DNA of 6,812 nt from an uncultured Ruminococcus sp. (GCA_946612185.1 CAMOEP010000121.1:1-6812), one strand, 5' to 3'; counted from the first letter of the stretch, positions 1 through 5,509 are shown. The notes: generated from the letters alone by a model not told the origin. Translations and numbers: made by a program.

Positions 1-59
1 ACGGCGAGTACCACTACGGCGTTCAGAGAACTTACTATTACAGCAAACTGGCTGAATAA
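1..59 (+). CDS. C-terminal end of an unidentified gene
   Basis: Reading from base 3, an open frame runs into the window and stops at TAA 57-59, giving a tail rich in aromatic residues that ends in RTYYYSKLAE. The other two forward frames also stay open for a while, but this one has the most protein-like composition. It is only 18 codons and I do not recognise the family. The stop lies 76 bases before the precursor peptide gene, so this may be the gene preceding the RiPP operon or an unrelated neighbour. It could also be chance. Confidence 0.4.
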   Translation, partial: GEYHYGVQRTYYYSKLAE

Positions 60-73
60 TTTTAGGTAATACA

Positions 74-105
74 CTCTACAGACAAGTCTGTTGAGAGTTT
101 ACAAT
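74..105 (+). promoter_or_regulatory. Operator-like palindrome with possible -10 box
   Basis: The inverted repeat CTC-t-ACAGAC-AA-GTCTGT-t-GAG occupies 74-95, with nine paired positions per arm and one mismatch per arm. The 2-base centre suits a dyad protein-binding site better than an RNA hairpin, and no T-run follows. A TACAAT box at 100-105 resembles a -10 element and would start transcription near 112. The palindrome would then cover the -35 area, where I see only a poor match. I infer a repressor or activator site for the peptide operon; a weak terminator for the preceding gene is the alternative. Confidence 0.35.
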
Positions 106-135
106 AACCACCATTTAAGAAAAGAGGTGTACCCG

Positions 136-243
136 ATGGCAAAGTACGTTGAGGCTGAGCTTGAGATCGTTGCTTTCGACGCTGAGGACGTTATCACAAC
201 TTCCCTGTGTCCTGAGATTGATCTTGGCTGTGTAGCTGACTAA
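136..243 (+). CDS. RiPP precursor peptide, 35 residues, two Cys in the core
   Basis: A complete small gene with an AAAGAGG ribosome binding site at about 121-127, ATG at 136 and TAA at 241-243. The N-terminal part (residues 1-23) is an acidic, hydrophobic leader containing ELEIVAFDAEDVITTS; leaders ending in a DVITTS/DIITTS-like motif are common in small peptides of ruminococci and clostridia encoded beside radical SAM enzymes. The short core after it, LCPEIDLGCVAD, holds Cys25 and Cys32. Cys25 and Asp29 form a Cys-X3-Asp pattern, the spacing linked by thioether bonds in freyrasin-type ranthipeptides, and Cys32 is followed by Asp35 at X2. A sulfur-to-carbon crosslinked peptide made by the downstream radical SAM/SPASM enzyme is therefore the best inference. 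Its bioactivity is not deducible. An in-frame GTG at 127 overlaps the ribosome binding site and is a less likely start. Confidence 0.8.
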   Translation: MAKYVEAELEIVAFDAEDVITTSLCPEIDLGCVAD

Positions 244-246
244 TCA

Positions 247-298
247 AACGCCATTGAAGGGCTGTGTAGCTTTATACGCTGCACAGCCTTTGTGCGTT
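247..298 (+). terminator. Strong hairpin between precursor and maturase genes (attenuator-like)
   Basis: The arm 257-270 pairs with 278-290 over 13 base pairs, allowing one bulged G and one G-U pair, around the 7-base loop TTTATAC. Outside it, AACGC at 247-251 can pair with GCGTT at 294-298 across an internal loop. The hairpin lies between the precursor stop and the maturase ribosome binding site. No uninterrupted T-run follows, so it is more likely a leaky attenuator, or an RNA-stabilising or processing element that yields more precursor than enzyme, than a full terminator. Such hairpins are usual after RiPP and bacteriocin structural genes. Confidence 0.7.
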
Positions 299-315
299 AA
301 TGAAAGGAAATGACT

Positions 316-1689
316 ATGAACATACTGAAAAGCGGCATGGCAAAGGTCGAAAAGATCATTTTCCGCAAGTCGCTGTCTGATAATTCACTATACAAGCTGT
401 CCCAGTTTACGCTATTCTACGAGGAAAACGACTCCTGCCTTCTCAGAAATATGATGACAGGCGAGGTCATAAGTCTTTCTCAGGAGGAAAAATGCGCAGT
501 CAGGGAACTTATCTCATCACCCCGGAATTACGGTTTTCTCGTCGATAATGGGCTTACTGAACTGGCAATGAAGCGATACATCGTCCAGATTGACTGCGAT
601 GAACTGAAACAGTACCAACAGACGGTCTTTCTTATGAAAACTATCAGCGGAAAGAAAAAAGGACTTACAAGCTACATAATCTTCCCCACCACCGGCTGCA
701 ATGCAAGATGCATTTACTGCTTCGAGGAGGGCTACGCCGTTCACACCATGTCCCAGGAAACTGCTGACAAGGTGGTGGAGTTCATCTGCAAAACAAAGCA
801 CGATGGCAAGATCCTTCTGCACTGGTTCGGAGGAGAACCTTTGGCGGCTGCGAATACTATTCAGCACATTTGCCGGAAATTACAGGAAAACGGCGTGGAA
901 TTCTCTTCACAAATGGTCACGAACGCTTCCCTGCTGACTAAGGAAATGGCTCAGGAAGCCAGGGAACTCTGGCATCTGGAGCGTGTGCAAGTCTCACTGG
1001 ACGGCGCTAAGGAGGACTACACCATGCGAAAGGCGTATTACCGCCCTGACAAGCATAATTACGATGTAGTCATGCAGTCGATACACTATTTCATCAACCA
1101 GGGCATTAACGTCAACCTGCGTGTGAATGTGGACTTTGAAAATATCGTCCGTATCAGCGGCTTTCTAAAGAATATCCGGGCAGAATTCGATGATATGGAG
1201 CATCTCTCCCTGTACCTCACTCCCCTGTACCAGGCGCAGAAGTCGGAGCGTATCATGGAACTCTACCAGGAGATATTCCGCCTGTACGATGTCCAGAAAA
1301 AGATAGGTATACCATTTACCAGGCGTGAGAACCCTAACACCGGTGTCCGGCTGAATTACTGCATGGCTGACAGCATGGATAGCTGCGTTGTTATTACTCC
1401 CCTGGGTGTGCTGAACAACTGCGAGCATCTGCCGGAGGGTAATTCCTGGGGAAATATTTATGACGGCGTTACAGATGAGCAGAAGTTCTCGGATTTGAAA
1501 AAAACAATGCCTGTTGACGAGAGATGCGCAAAATGCACTTTCCTGCCCATGTGTACCCCGTTTTTCAAAAACGGCTGCGATAGCTGGTTCGATAAATGCA
1601 GCGAATACCGCAGAATGTCAATGGAATTCTCGCTTCATAACCTGCTTAGCGGTTCGGAGCAAGATGTCTGCGATGCAGAAGAAATATAA
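316..1689 (+). CDS. Radical SAM/SPASM peptide maturase
   Basis: This 457-residue enzyme probably modifies the 35-residue precursor encoded just upstream. Residues 1 to about 110 form a non-catalytic N-terminal region of the kind found in RiPP maturases. The radical SAM core follows: Cys128, Cys132 and Cys135 make the CX3CX2C site for the SAM-binding 4Fe-4S cluster, and GGEP lies at 172-175. The C-terminus is a SPASM domain: Cys349-X14-Gly-X4-Cys369, then Cys404-X2-Cys407-X5-Cys413, Cys421 and Cys428, enough ligands for two auxiliary Fe-S clusters. Enzymes of this build form thioether or carbon-carbon links in peptides (sactipeptide, ranthipeptide and related maturases); which bond is made here cannot be read from sequence. 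I start it at ATG 316 rather than ATG 310 because AAAGGA at 303-308 is 7 bases from 316 but only 1 base from 310. PqqD follows 21 bases later. The Fe-S clusters imply anaerobic or protected function. Confidence 0.93.
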   Translation: MNILKSGMAKVEKIIFRKSLSDNSLYKLSQFTLFYEENDSCLLRNMMTGEVISLSQEEKCAVRELISSPRNYGFLVDNGLTELAMKRYIVQIDCDELKQYQQTVFLMKTISGKKKGLTSYIIFPTTGCNARCIYCFEEGYAVHTMSQETADKVVEFICKTKHDGKILLHWFGGEPLAAANTIQHICRKLQENGVEFSSQMVTNASLLTKEMAQEARELWHLERVQVSLDGAKEDYTMRKAYYRPDKHNYDVVMQSIHYFINQGINVNLRVNVDFENIVRISGFLKNIRAEFDDMEHLSLYLTPLYQAQKSERIMELYQEIFRLYDVQKKIGIPFTRRENPNTGVRLNYCMADSMDSCVVITPLGVLNNCEHLPEGNSWGNIYDGVTDEQKFSDLKKTMPVDERCAKCTFLPMCTPFFKNGCDSWFDKCSEYRRMSMEFSLHNLLSGSEQDVCDAEEI

Positions 1690-1710
1690 CCATACGAAAG
1701 GATAATTATT

Positions 1711-1971
1711 ATGAAACTGAACAGCGGATTTTTATCACACGACGACGGCGAACAGAAGCTCCTTGTGTCCACAGGTGCTACCAAATTCTCAGGACTTGTA
1801 AGAAGCAATCCTACTGCCGGATTTATCATCGAGTGCCTGGAAAATGATACTACCGAGGACGAGATAGTTGCCAAAATGCTGAAAAAATGGGAGGTTTCCG
1901 AGGATATCGCCCGCCGTGACGTTCGCAAGATAGTTGACCAGCTTAAAGGCATCGGCGCAATTGACGGCTGA
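1711..1971 (+). CDS. PqqD-like RiPP recognition protein
   Basis: An 86-residue protein with the layout of PqqD/RRE proteins: an N-terminal beta part (FLSH, then QKLLVS), a helix-containing centre ending in GFIIECLEND, then an acidic stretch TTEDEIVAKMLKKW and a C-terminal helix carrying RRDVRKIVDQLKGIGAI, the usual winged-helix finish. PqqD proteins bind the leader of a precursor peptide and present its core to the radical SAM enzyme. Here the partner would be the DVITTS leader of the peptide at 136-243. The gene has AAAGGA at 1697-1702 with 8 bases to the ATG and lies 21 bases after the maturase, so it is almost certainly co-transcribed. No gene symbol is given, because this is not a PQQ locus. 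PqqD membership is judged from layout and context and is quite likely. Confidence 0.82.
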   Translation: MKLNSGFLSHDDGEQKLLVSTGATKFSGLVRSNPTAGFIIECLENDTTEDEIVAKMLKKWEVSEDIARRDVRKIVDQLKGIGAIDG

Positions 1972-1975
1972 TAAC

Positions 1976-2014
1976 AAAAAAACAGACTGCCTCATATCTT
2001 TGAGACAGTCTGTT
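1976..2014 (-). terminator. Rho-independent terminator between convergent genes
   Basis: AACAGACTG at 1981-1989 pairs with CAGTCTGTT at 2006-2014. After one C-A mismatch, CTCA pairs with TGAG around the loop TATCTT. The adjacent A-run at 1976-1980, together with the two A of the stem base, reads as a T-run downstream on the minus strand. The signal therefore primarily ends the CPBP protease gene, whose stop is only 3 bases away. The hairpin may also slow plus-strand transcription leaving the PqqD gene, although no T-run follows in that direction. Confidence 0.85.
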
Positions 2015-2017
2015 ATG

Positions 2018-3028
2018 TTATTCACTGACAAAAAGACCTCTGAACAATGTCGCCGCAATGAATACCACGAACATTACTATAGTCACTGGTGCGGTGAGGT
2101 ATGCCTTTGTGACCTCACGGCTTTCCGGGTCAGGTTCACCGAGTACAAATGTATCCTTATGGGAGGTCAGCTCAATGATAAAGAGTATCAGTCCCGCAAT
2201 TATTGACGAGTACATCAACACCGATGCGCACACCATCATACCAACAGTTCCCAGATTTGACATGACGTACTGCATATCATTCAGCTTATCCTGGTCAATA
2301 CTTCCCAAGCCTATTGACTGCACCGTTCCAATGGTATTCATAAGGAAATGGAGCAGCAGCGAGGGTATGACCGATTTTGTCTTTGTTATAAGGAATCCGG
2401 CGCATACGCCCATTACTCCCGCATAAAAAAGCTGTTCGTAGTTACAGTGCCAAAGACCGAAAGTAATTCCGGAAATAATGATGATACCCCAATTTCCGAA
2501 GCGTGTACCGTTGCGGACAATAGTAACACGGAACATGGATTCCTCAAATAAAGGCGCTAATATCATCATGCTGAGTACAGATGTTATCCGGGATAGCAGG
2601 CTTTCGTCGGTAGTCATATCTATCGAGTTCAGCTCAATGCCTGTTATTTTTTCAATGATCGAGAACAATATCTGTGATGCTAAAGCCGTGCCGTATATCA
2701 GGAACAGGCATATAAACAGCCACCTTACCAACTGTCCGGCAGTAGCCTCTGGTTTCCGGAAAGCTGTCCGGAATTTCGGCGCTTCCCCGTCCTTTATCAC
2801 TGCCTTTGATATGATTATCGCCAGCGGAACAGCAATGACGTACTGCGCAATGTACGCTGAAAGGTTGTAAAGCTGGTTCAGCAGGTCTGTTTCGATCCTG
2901 TAGCTGAATATCATTGCCACAACGTAAAGAACCACCTGACAAGTTACTCCCAGTATCAGCCAGGTCAGCAATATCAGTGAGTTCTGATTTGAGGCTGTTT
3001 GTATTTTTCGTTTTAATCCATTATCCAT
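2018..3028 (-). CDS. CPBP-family intramembrane metalloprotease (CAAX/Abi type)
   Basis: A 336-residue polytopic membrane protein with the three hallmark motifs of the CPBP (Rce1-like, Abi) family: EESMFR at 162-167 (EExxxR), FGLWH at 190-194 (FxxxH) and HFLMN at 227-231 (HxxxN). These form the glutamate/histidine active site inside the membrane. Hydrophobic stretches near 18-41, 53-75, 101-125, 145-160, 180-193, 203-232, 262-286 and 312-330 suggest about eight membrane segments. In bacteria these proteins serve as bacteriocin self-immunity factors, leader peptidases or proteases of unknown substrate. It converges on the peptide operon, so leader cleavage or immunity is a fair inference, but it is not in that operon: it has its own promoter (3085-3113) and terminator. 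The ATG at 3028 is preceded by a GGTGGTGG sequence, a moderate ribosome binding site. Confidence 0.92.
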   Translation of the reverse strand: MDNGLKRKIQTASNQNSLILLTWLILGVTCQVVLYVVAMIFSYRIETDLLNQLYNLSAYIAQYVIAVPLAIIISKAVIKDGEAPKFRTAFRKPEATAGQLVRWLFICLFLIYGTALASQILFSIIEKITGIELNSIDMTTDESLLSRITSVLSMMILAPLFEESMFRVTIVRNGTRFGNWGIIIISGITFGLWHCNYEQLFYAGVMGVCAGFLITKTKSVIPSLLLHFLMNTIGTVQSIGLGSIDQDKLNDMQYVMSNLGTVGMMVCASVLMYSSIIAGLILFIIELTSHKDTFVLGEPDPESREVTKAYLTAPVTIVMFVVFIAATLFRGLFVSE

Positions 3029-3046
3029 GATCCACCACCATTATGA

Positions 3047-3070
3047 GAACTTACCTATTAAAACAAGTTC
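3047..3070 (-). repeat. Inverted repeat in the leader of the CPBP gene
   Basis: GAACTT (3047-3052) and AAGTTC (3065-3070) are perfect 6-base inverted copies separated by 12 bases, lying between the promoter and the ATG of the protease gene. This could be a small RNA stem in the leader or a binding site. It is short enough to occur by chance. Confidence 0.3.
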
Positions 3071-3084
3071 CGAGTTATATTAAC

Positions 3085-3113
3085 ATTATAACACATATCC
3101 CTGCAAATATCAA
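3085..3113 (-). promoter_or_regulatory. Vegetative sigma-A type promoter of the CPBP gene
   Basis: On the minus strand TTGATA (3108-3113) is separated by exactly 17 bases from a perfect TATAAT (3085-3090). This is one mismatch from the full consensus with ideal spacing. Transcription would begin near 3078, leaving a leader of about 50 bases before the ATG at 3028. The promoter lies just downstream of the terminator of the preceding minus-strand gene, so the protease is an independent and probably well-expressed unit. Confidence 0.85.
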
Positions 3114-3117
3114 GCAC

Positions 3118-3146
3118 AAAAAACCGGAGCATCGAAATGCTCCGGT
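3118..3146 (-). terminator. Rho-independent terminator with UUCG loop
   Basis: ACCGGAGCAT and ATGCTCCGGT form a perfect 10-bp stem (3123-3132 with 3137-3146). The loop reads TTCG on the minus strand, the very stable UUCG tetraloop sequence, though here closed by a U-A pair. A run of six T on the minus strand (plus-strand A at 3118-3123) overlaps the foot of the stem and completes it. It begins 5 bases after the stop of the 345-residue gene and ends the three-gene operon. Confidence 0.93.
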
Positions 3147-3151
3147 AATTT

Positions 3152-4189
3152 TTATTTTTCCACGCATGGCATTGCTGCACTGATAAACGCCCTGTACTTT
3201 TTGTAGTTGGTGCTTATGCTTGCTGCACTTTTCCCAAGGTAACTGGTATATATGGCGTGTGATTCACCAGTGTCTTTTATAATATTGCATGGCATCACGT
3301 CTTTATCTTTTTTAGTAAAGCATTTCAGCGGCTTACGTTCTTTCCCATATGAATCGGTAATACTATGGCACTCATAGTTGACGTAGTGATTCAGGAAATC
3401 AATATCAACTACAGCATCATAATTACTGCGATGTTGTTTTACATGGTTATAAACGTAGTCATTAATGTCGATAAGTTCAGCGATATGGAAAGTGAAAAAG
3501 CATCTGTACTGCTTATATACAACGGGTGATATCTGAGCGGAATTCTTCATAAGATCGCACATCAGATCGGCGCTGTCAATAAGCTGGATATTTTTTTGAC
3601 TGTTTCCATATGTACCGTTGTCAGGTATACTTGTCAGATCAATACCTGATGTATCATCGTCTTCCTCAGATTTCTGAGGGGAACAGATCTGTATTCTGTT
3701 TTCACGCTGACGATAATTGTGAAAAGTTTTCTCAAGCCTGTCAGATGCAAATGTCTTCCAGGAATCAAAGCTTGTGTCGTAGTACTTCACAAAATCATTG
3801 ATAACTTTTTCGAGAAGATCTGTTTCAGCATAATTATTATACTTGATTCGTATAATATCTGCCAGATATTTTTCTACCTCATTGTAAAATTCCCAGCCGA
3901 TCAGCTTGCTTTTCAGCTTGAAAAAGACCTCTTTGAATACTGCTCTTGCGGCAGAATTCAGCGCTTTATCATGTGATTTGCCGTGGCGCAAATCACGCAG
4001 AAGATCCTGTCGTATCTTCTGGATAGTGATGCTTTTGACAACGCTGTTATCAACATCGTCAGCTATCACCCATTCAAGTTCGTTTACTGATTCCTGGATA
4101 ACTTCGTTCAAGTCAGGGTAGGTATTGCAGTACTTGAAATGTACTTGACTGGTCACACTCTCGAATAGTTTTGCTCTGCTGATCTGCAT
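3152..4189 (-). CDS. Unrecognised 345-residue protein with sigma-factor-like features
   Basis: I cannot assign a family. The protein is mainly helical, soluble and lacks a signal peptide or membrane segment. Residues 140-163 (FDSWKTFASDRLEKTFHNYRQR lies here) resemble the end of sigma region 2, where a conserved helix runs into a basic Arg-rich stretch. An acidic, flexible linker follows (about 173-195, with EEDDD). Near the C-terminus, YTSYLGKSAASISTNYKKYR (314-333) resembles a helix-turn-helix of the region 4 kind. These are visual resemblances, not a domain hit. The gene has a strong AAAGGAGG site (4199-4206) 9 bases before its ATG and begins 19 bases after the CARF-like gene, so the two are very likely co-translated and may work together. 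Two hand-counted 60-base rows gave 35-37% GC, lower than fucO at 45-48%, which hints at separate origin. A non-sigma DNA-binding or effector protein is equally possible. Confidence 0.85.
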   Translation of the reverse strand: MQISRAKLFESVTSQVHFKYCNTYPDLNEVIQESVNELEWVIADDVDNSVVKSITIQKIRQDLLRDLRHGKSHDKALNSAARAVFKEVFFKLKSKLIGWEFYNEVEKYLADIIRIKYNNYAETDLLEKVINDFVKYYDTSFDSWKTFASDRLEKTFHNYRQRENRIQICSPQKSEEDDDTSGIDLTSIPDNGTYGNSQKNIQLIDSADLMCDLMKNSAQISPVVYKQYRCFFTFHIAELIDINDYVYNHVKQHRSNYDAVVDIDFLNHYVNYECHSITDSYGKERKPLKCFTKKDKDVMPCNIIKDTGESHAIYTSYLGKSAASISTNYKKYRAFISAAMPCVEK

Positions 4190-4208
4190 AGGGGTAATCC
4201 TCCTTTAC

Positions 4209-4838
4209 TCAGGTCATAAAGCCCTCCATGAGCTTCATTGGATCGGATATTTTAAGGTTTGCCATATTATTTACAGCCGAATTCATATAGAAAAGGCTGG
4301 TAACGTCATAGACCTTACTCCTGTTGATATTGGAATGTTCGTCGTATGAAGCGTATATTACAGCCTCAACGCTTGAATCGCAGCCGAATTTATGCGCATA
4401 GGTCAGCGCCATCATGATTATCATAGGCATGGGCTTTGTTCCATAGGTCATATCAGCGTATATCTCCTCATTGCTGCGAGCAGTAAGGTGGTATGACATA
4501 TCCTTGAACAGCTTCATATGTGTAGCTTCGTCCTCGCTGTCAGCCATTTCAATAACGGTAATATTCTCCTCAGGAAGCAAAAAGCCCTTTGATACTGCCA
4601 TTTCTGACAGAACTGCCTTGAAATGTTCATAATTTCCTTTAACGAATTTTCTGCCGATACATATAGCAGTAACAGCGATCTCCTCTCCCTTCTCTACAAG
4701 AGTATCAATAGGTATAAGTATTGGAAAACGAGTCTTTAGCTGTGAAGTGAGCATTTTCTCACCGCCAAATGATTCGTAACTTACATCATGAAGATTTTTA
4801 GGGTTCTGAAGGGGGATAATAGTAACAAAGCGTTTCAT
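4209..4838 (-). CDS. CARF/TM1812-like stand-alone sensor-domain protein
   Basis: A 209-residue protein with a Rossmann-like alternation of strands and helices: strands at about 4-10 (FVTIIPL), 53-62 (EIAVTAICIG), 93-98 (ITVIEM), 126-131 and 158-164. YADMTYGTKPMPMIIMMALTY (127-147) closely matches the pattern DxTxGxR..P followed by a hydrophobic helix, seen in CRISPR-associated CARF proteins of the TM1812/Csx2 group, where it helps bind cyclic oligoadenylate. Lys135 takes the usual Arg position. No HEPN, nuclease or HTH domain is fused: only about 40 residues follow the last strand. The signal would therefore have to pass to a partner, most simply the 345-residue protein next door. The start is ATG 4838, because AAAGGA (4846-4851) lies 7 bases before it; the TTG at 4844 is only 1 base from that site. 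The CARF assignment is from motif recognition; ligand and role are unproven. Confidence 0.72.
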   Translation of the reverse strand: MKRFVTIIPLQNPKNLHDVSYESFGGEKMLTSQLKTRFPILIPIDTLVEKGEEIAVTAICIGRKFVKGNYEHFKAVLSEMAVSKGFLLPEENITVIEMADSEDEATHMKLFKDMSYHLTARSNEEIYADMTYGTKPMPMIIMMALTYAHKFGCDSSVEAVIYASYDEHSNINRSKVYDVTSLFYMNSAVNNMANLKISDPMKLMEGFMT

Positions 4839-4883
4839 CGACAAGTCCTTTCTTAGCAGATCAGAATACAGATATGTAAGTGC

Positions 4884-5417
4884 TTAGTCGAAAAGGTCGC
4901 CTGAACCGCCGGAAGAAGGTGCAGAACCCTCCTCGTCATCTCTTTCGCTTATTTCAACAGCAGTTTCAGCGTCCATACCTGCGAAAATGATACCGGTGAT
5001 GCCGGGTGCATAGCGGTCGAACATCATAGCTGTGATGTATACGCTATTCTTGATGATAGCCTCATTAGGAAGCTGGTCTTCACAGTCGATATAGCTCTTG
5101 TAGCGGATCTCGCCGTCACGCATATCAAGTTCAAATGAACCATTTTTCAGACCATAGTTAGCACGGCAGATAAATTCAGCCATAGTCATGATCTCCTCAC
5201 GGTTCTTTGCATCAGCTCCGATAGGTGCAGTAGCGTAAACGATGCAGGCATCAGTCTTGATATCAACGATATAATTTATGCTCTTGAGCTTTGATTTCAG
5301 TGAAAGGCCAAATTTGAAAAGACCTCTTTCCTCATCGAAGGAATAGTTCCAATCGTCGTTAATAAGAAAGTCCTCGACAACTCTTGCGATATCTTTTGAA
5401 TAAGGCTTCTGGCTCAT
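4884..5417 (-). CDS. YbjN-domain protein
   Basis: A 177-residue soluble protein resembling the YbjN family, whose fold is like that of type III secretion chaperones and which is loosely linked to stress or sensory regulation. Visible traits are an N-terminal helix (about 8-19), a beta region with DWNYSFDEERGLFKFGLSL (22-40) and NYIVDIKTDACIVYATAPIG (48-67), a helix with EEIMTMAEFICRANYGLKNG (74-93), then FELDMRDGEIRYKSYID (95-111), the typical strand pair, and a last amphipathic helix. The tail from about 159 is acidic and Gly/Ser-rich (SAPSSGGSGDLFD) and probably disordered. It is preceded by AAAAGGAG about 8 bases before the ATG. It leads the minus-strand operon: the CARF-like gene starts 45 bases later with no terminator between. 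The functional link to a CARF-like sensor is not known to me. Confidence 0.8.
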   Translation of the reverse strand: MSQKPYSKDIARVVEDFLINDDWNYSFDEERGLFKFGLSLKSKLKSINYIVDIKTDACIVYATAPIGADAKNREEIMTMAEFICRANYGLKNGSFELDMRDGEIRYKSYIDCEDQLPNEAIIKNSVYITAMMFDRYAPGITGIIFAGMDAETAVEISERDDEEGSAPSSGGSGDLFD

Positions 5418-5428
5418 AATGATTTCTC

Positions 5429-5456
5429 CTTTTTGATAATGACTTTTTGAAAATGA
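5429..5456. repeat. 14-bp tandem repeat in the leader of the YbjN operon
   Basis: Two adjacent copies, CTTTTTGATAATGA (5429-5442) and CTTTTTGAAAATGA (5443-5456), differ at one base. The copy nearer the gene includes most of the ribosome binding site of the YbjN-domain gene. A third, more diverged copy may begin at 5457. This may be a simple slippage duplication, or a spaced pair of sites affecting translation or protein binding. Confidence 0.7.
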
Positions 5457-5479
5457 TTTTGGATAAGAATGTGTTGCAT

Positions 5480-5509
5480 ATCTTATATGGAATTGACCGC
5501 TTGATACAA
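5480..5509 (-). promoter_or_regulatory. Possible promoter of the YbjN-CARF operon
   Basis: On the minus strand TTGTAT (5504-5509) is followed after 18 bases by TAAGAT (5480-5485). An overlapping reading gives 16 bases to TATAAG. Each box is a moderate match to sigma-A consensus. The 227-base gap at 5418-5644 is the only room for a promoter for the three minus-strand genes, and its start is taken by the fucO terminator. Confidence 0.35.

Noticed and set aside
91..119. TTGAGA and TTTAAG spaced by 17 bases as a promoter for the precursor
   Set aside because: Transcription would begin at about 126, inside the ribosome binding site, giving an untranslatable message.
127..135. GTG at 127 as an alternative start for the precursor peptide
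   Set aside because: It overlaps the ribosome binding site that correctly spaces ATG 136.
241..300. Readthrough of the precursor stop to add a second Cys-containing segment
   Set aside because: The frame stays open to TAA at 298-300 only because the stretch is short; its bases are explained by the hairpin and it shows no leader or core pattern.
310..315. ATG at 310 as start of the radical SAM gene
   Set aside because: The AAAGGA ribosome binding site ends at 308, leaving 1 base; ATG 316 has a normal 7-base spacing.
2058..2870. Plus-strand open frames opposite the CPBP gene
   Set aside because: The minus frame has full CPBP motifs and membrane segments, a promoter and a terminator; the plus frames show no recognisable protein features.
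4842..4844. TTG at 4844 as start of the CARF-like gene
   Set aside because: It is one base from the AAAGGA site, whereas ATG 4838 has 7-base spacing and is a standard start codon.
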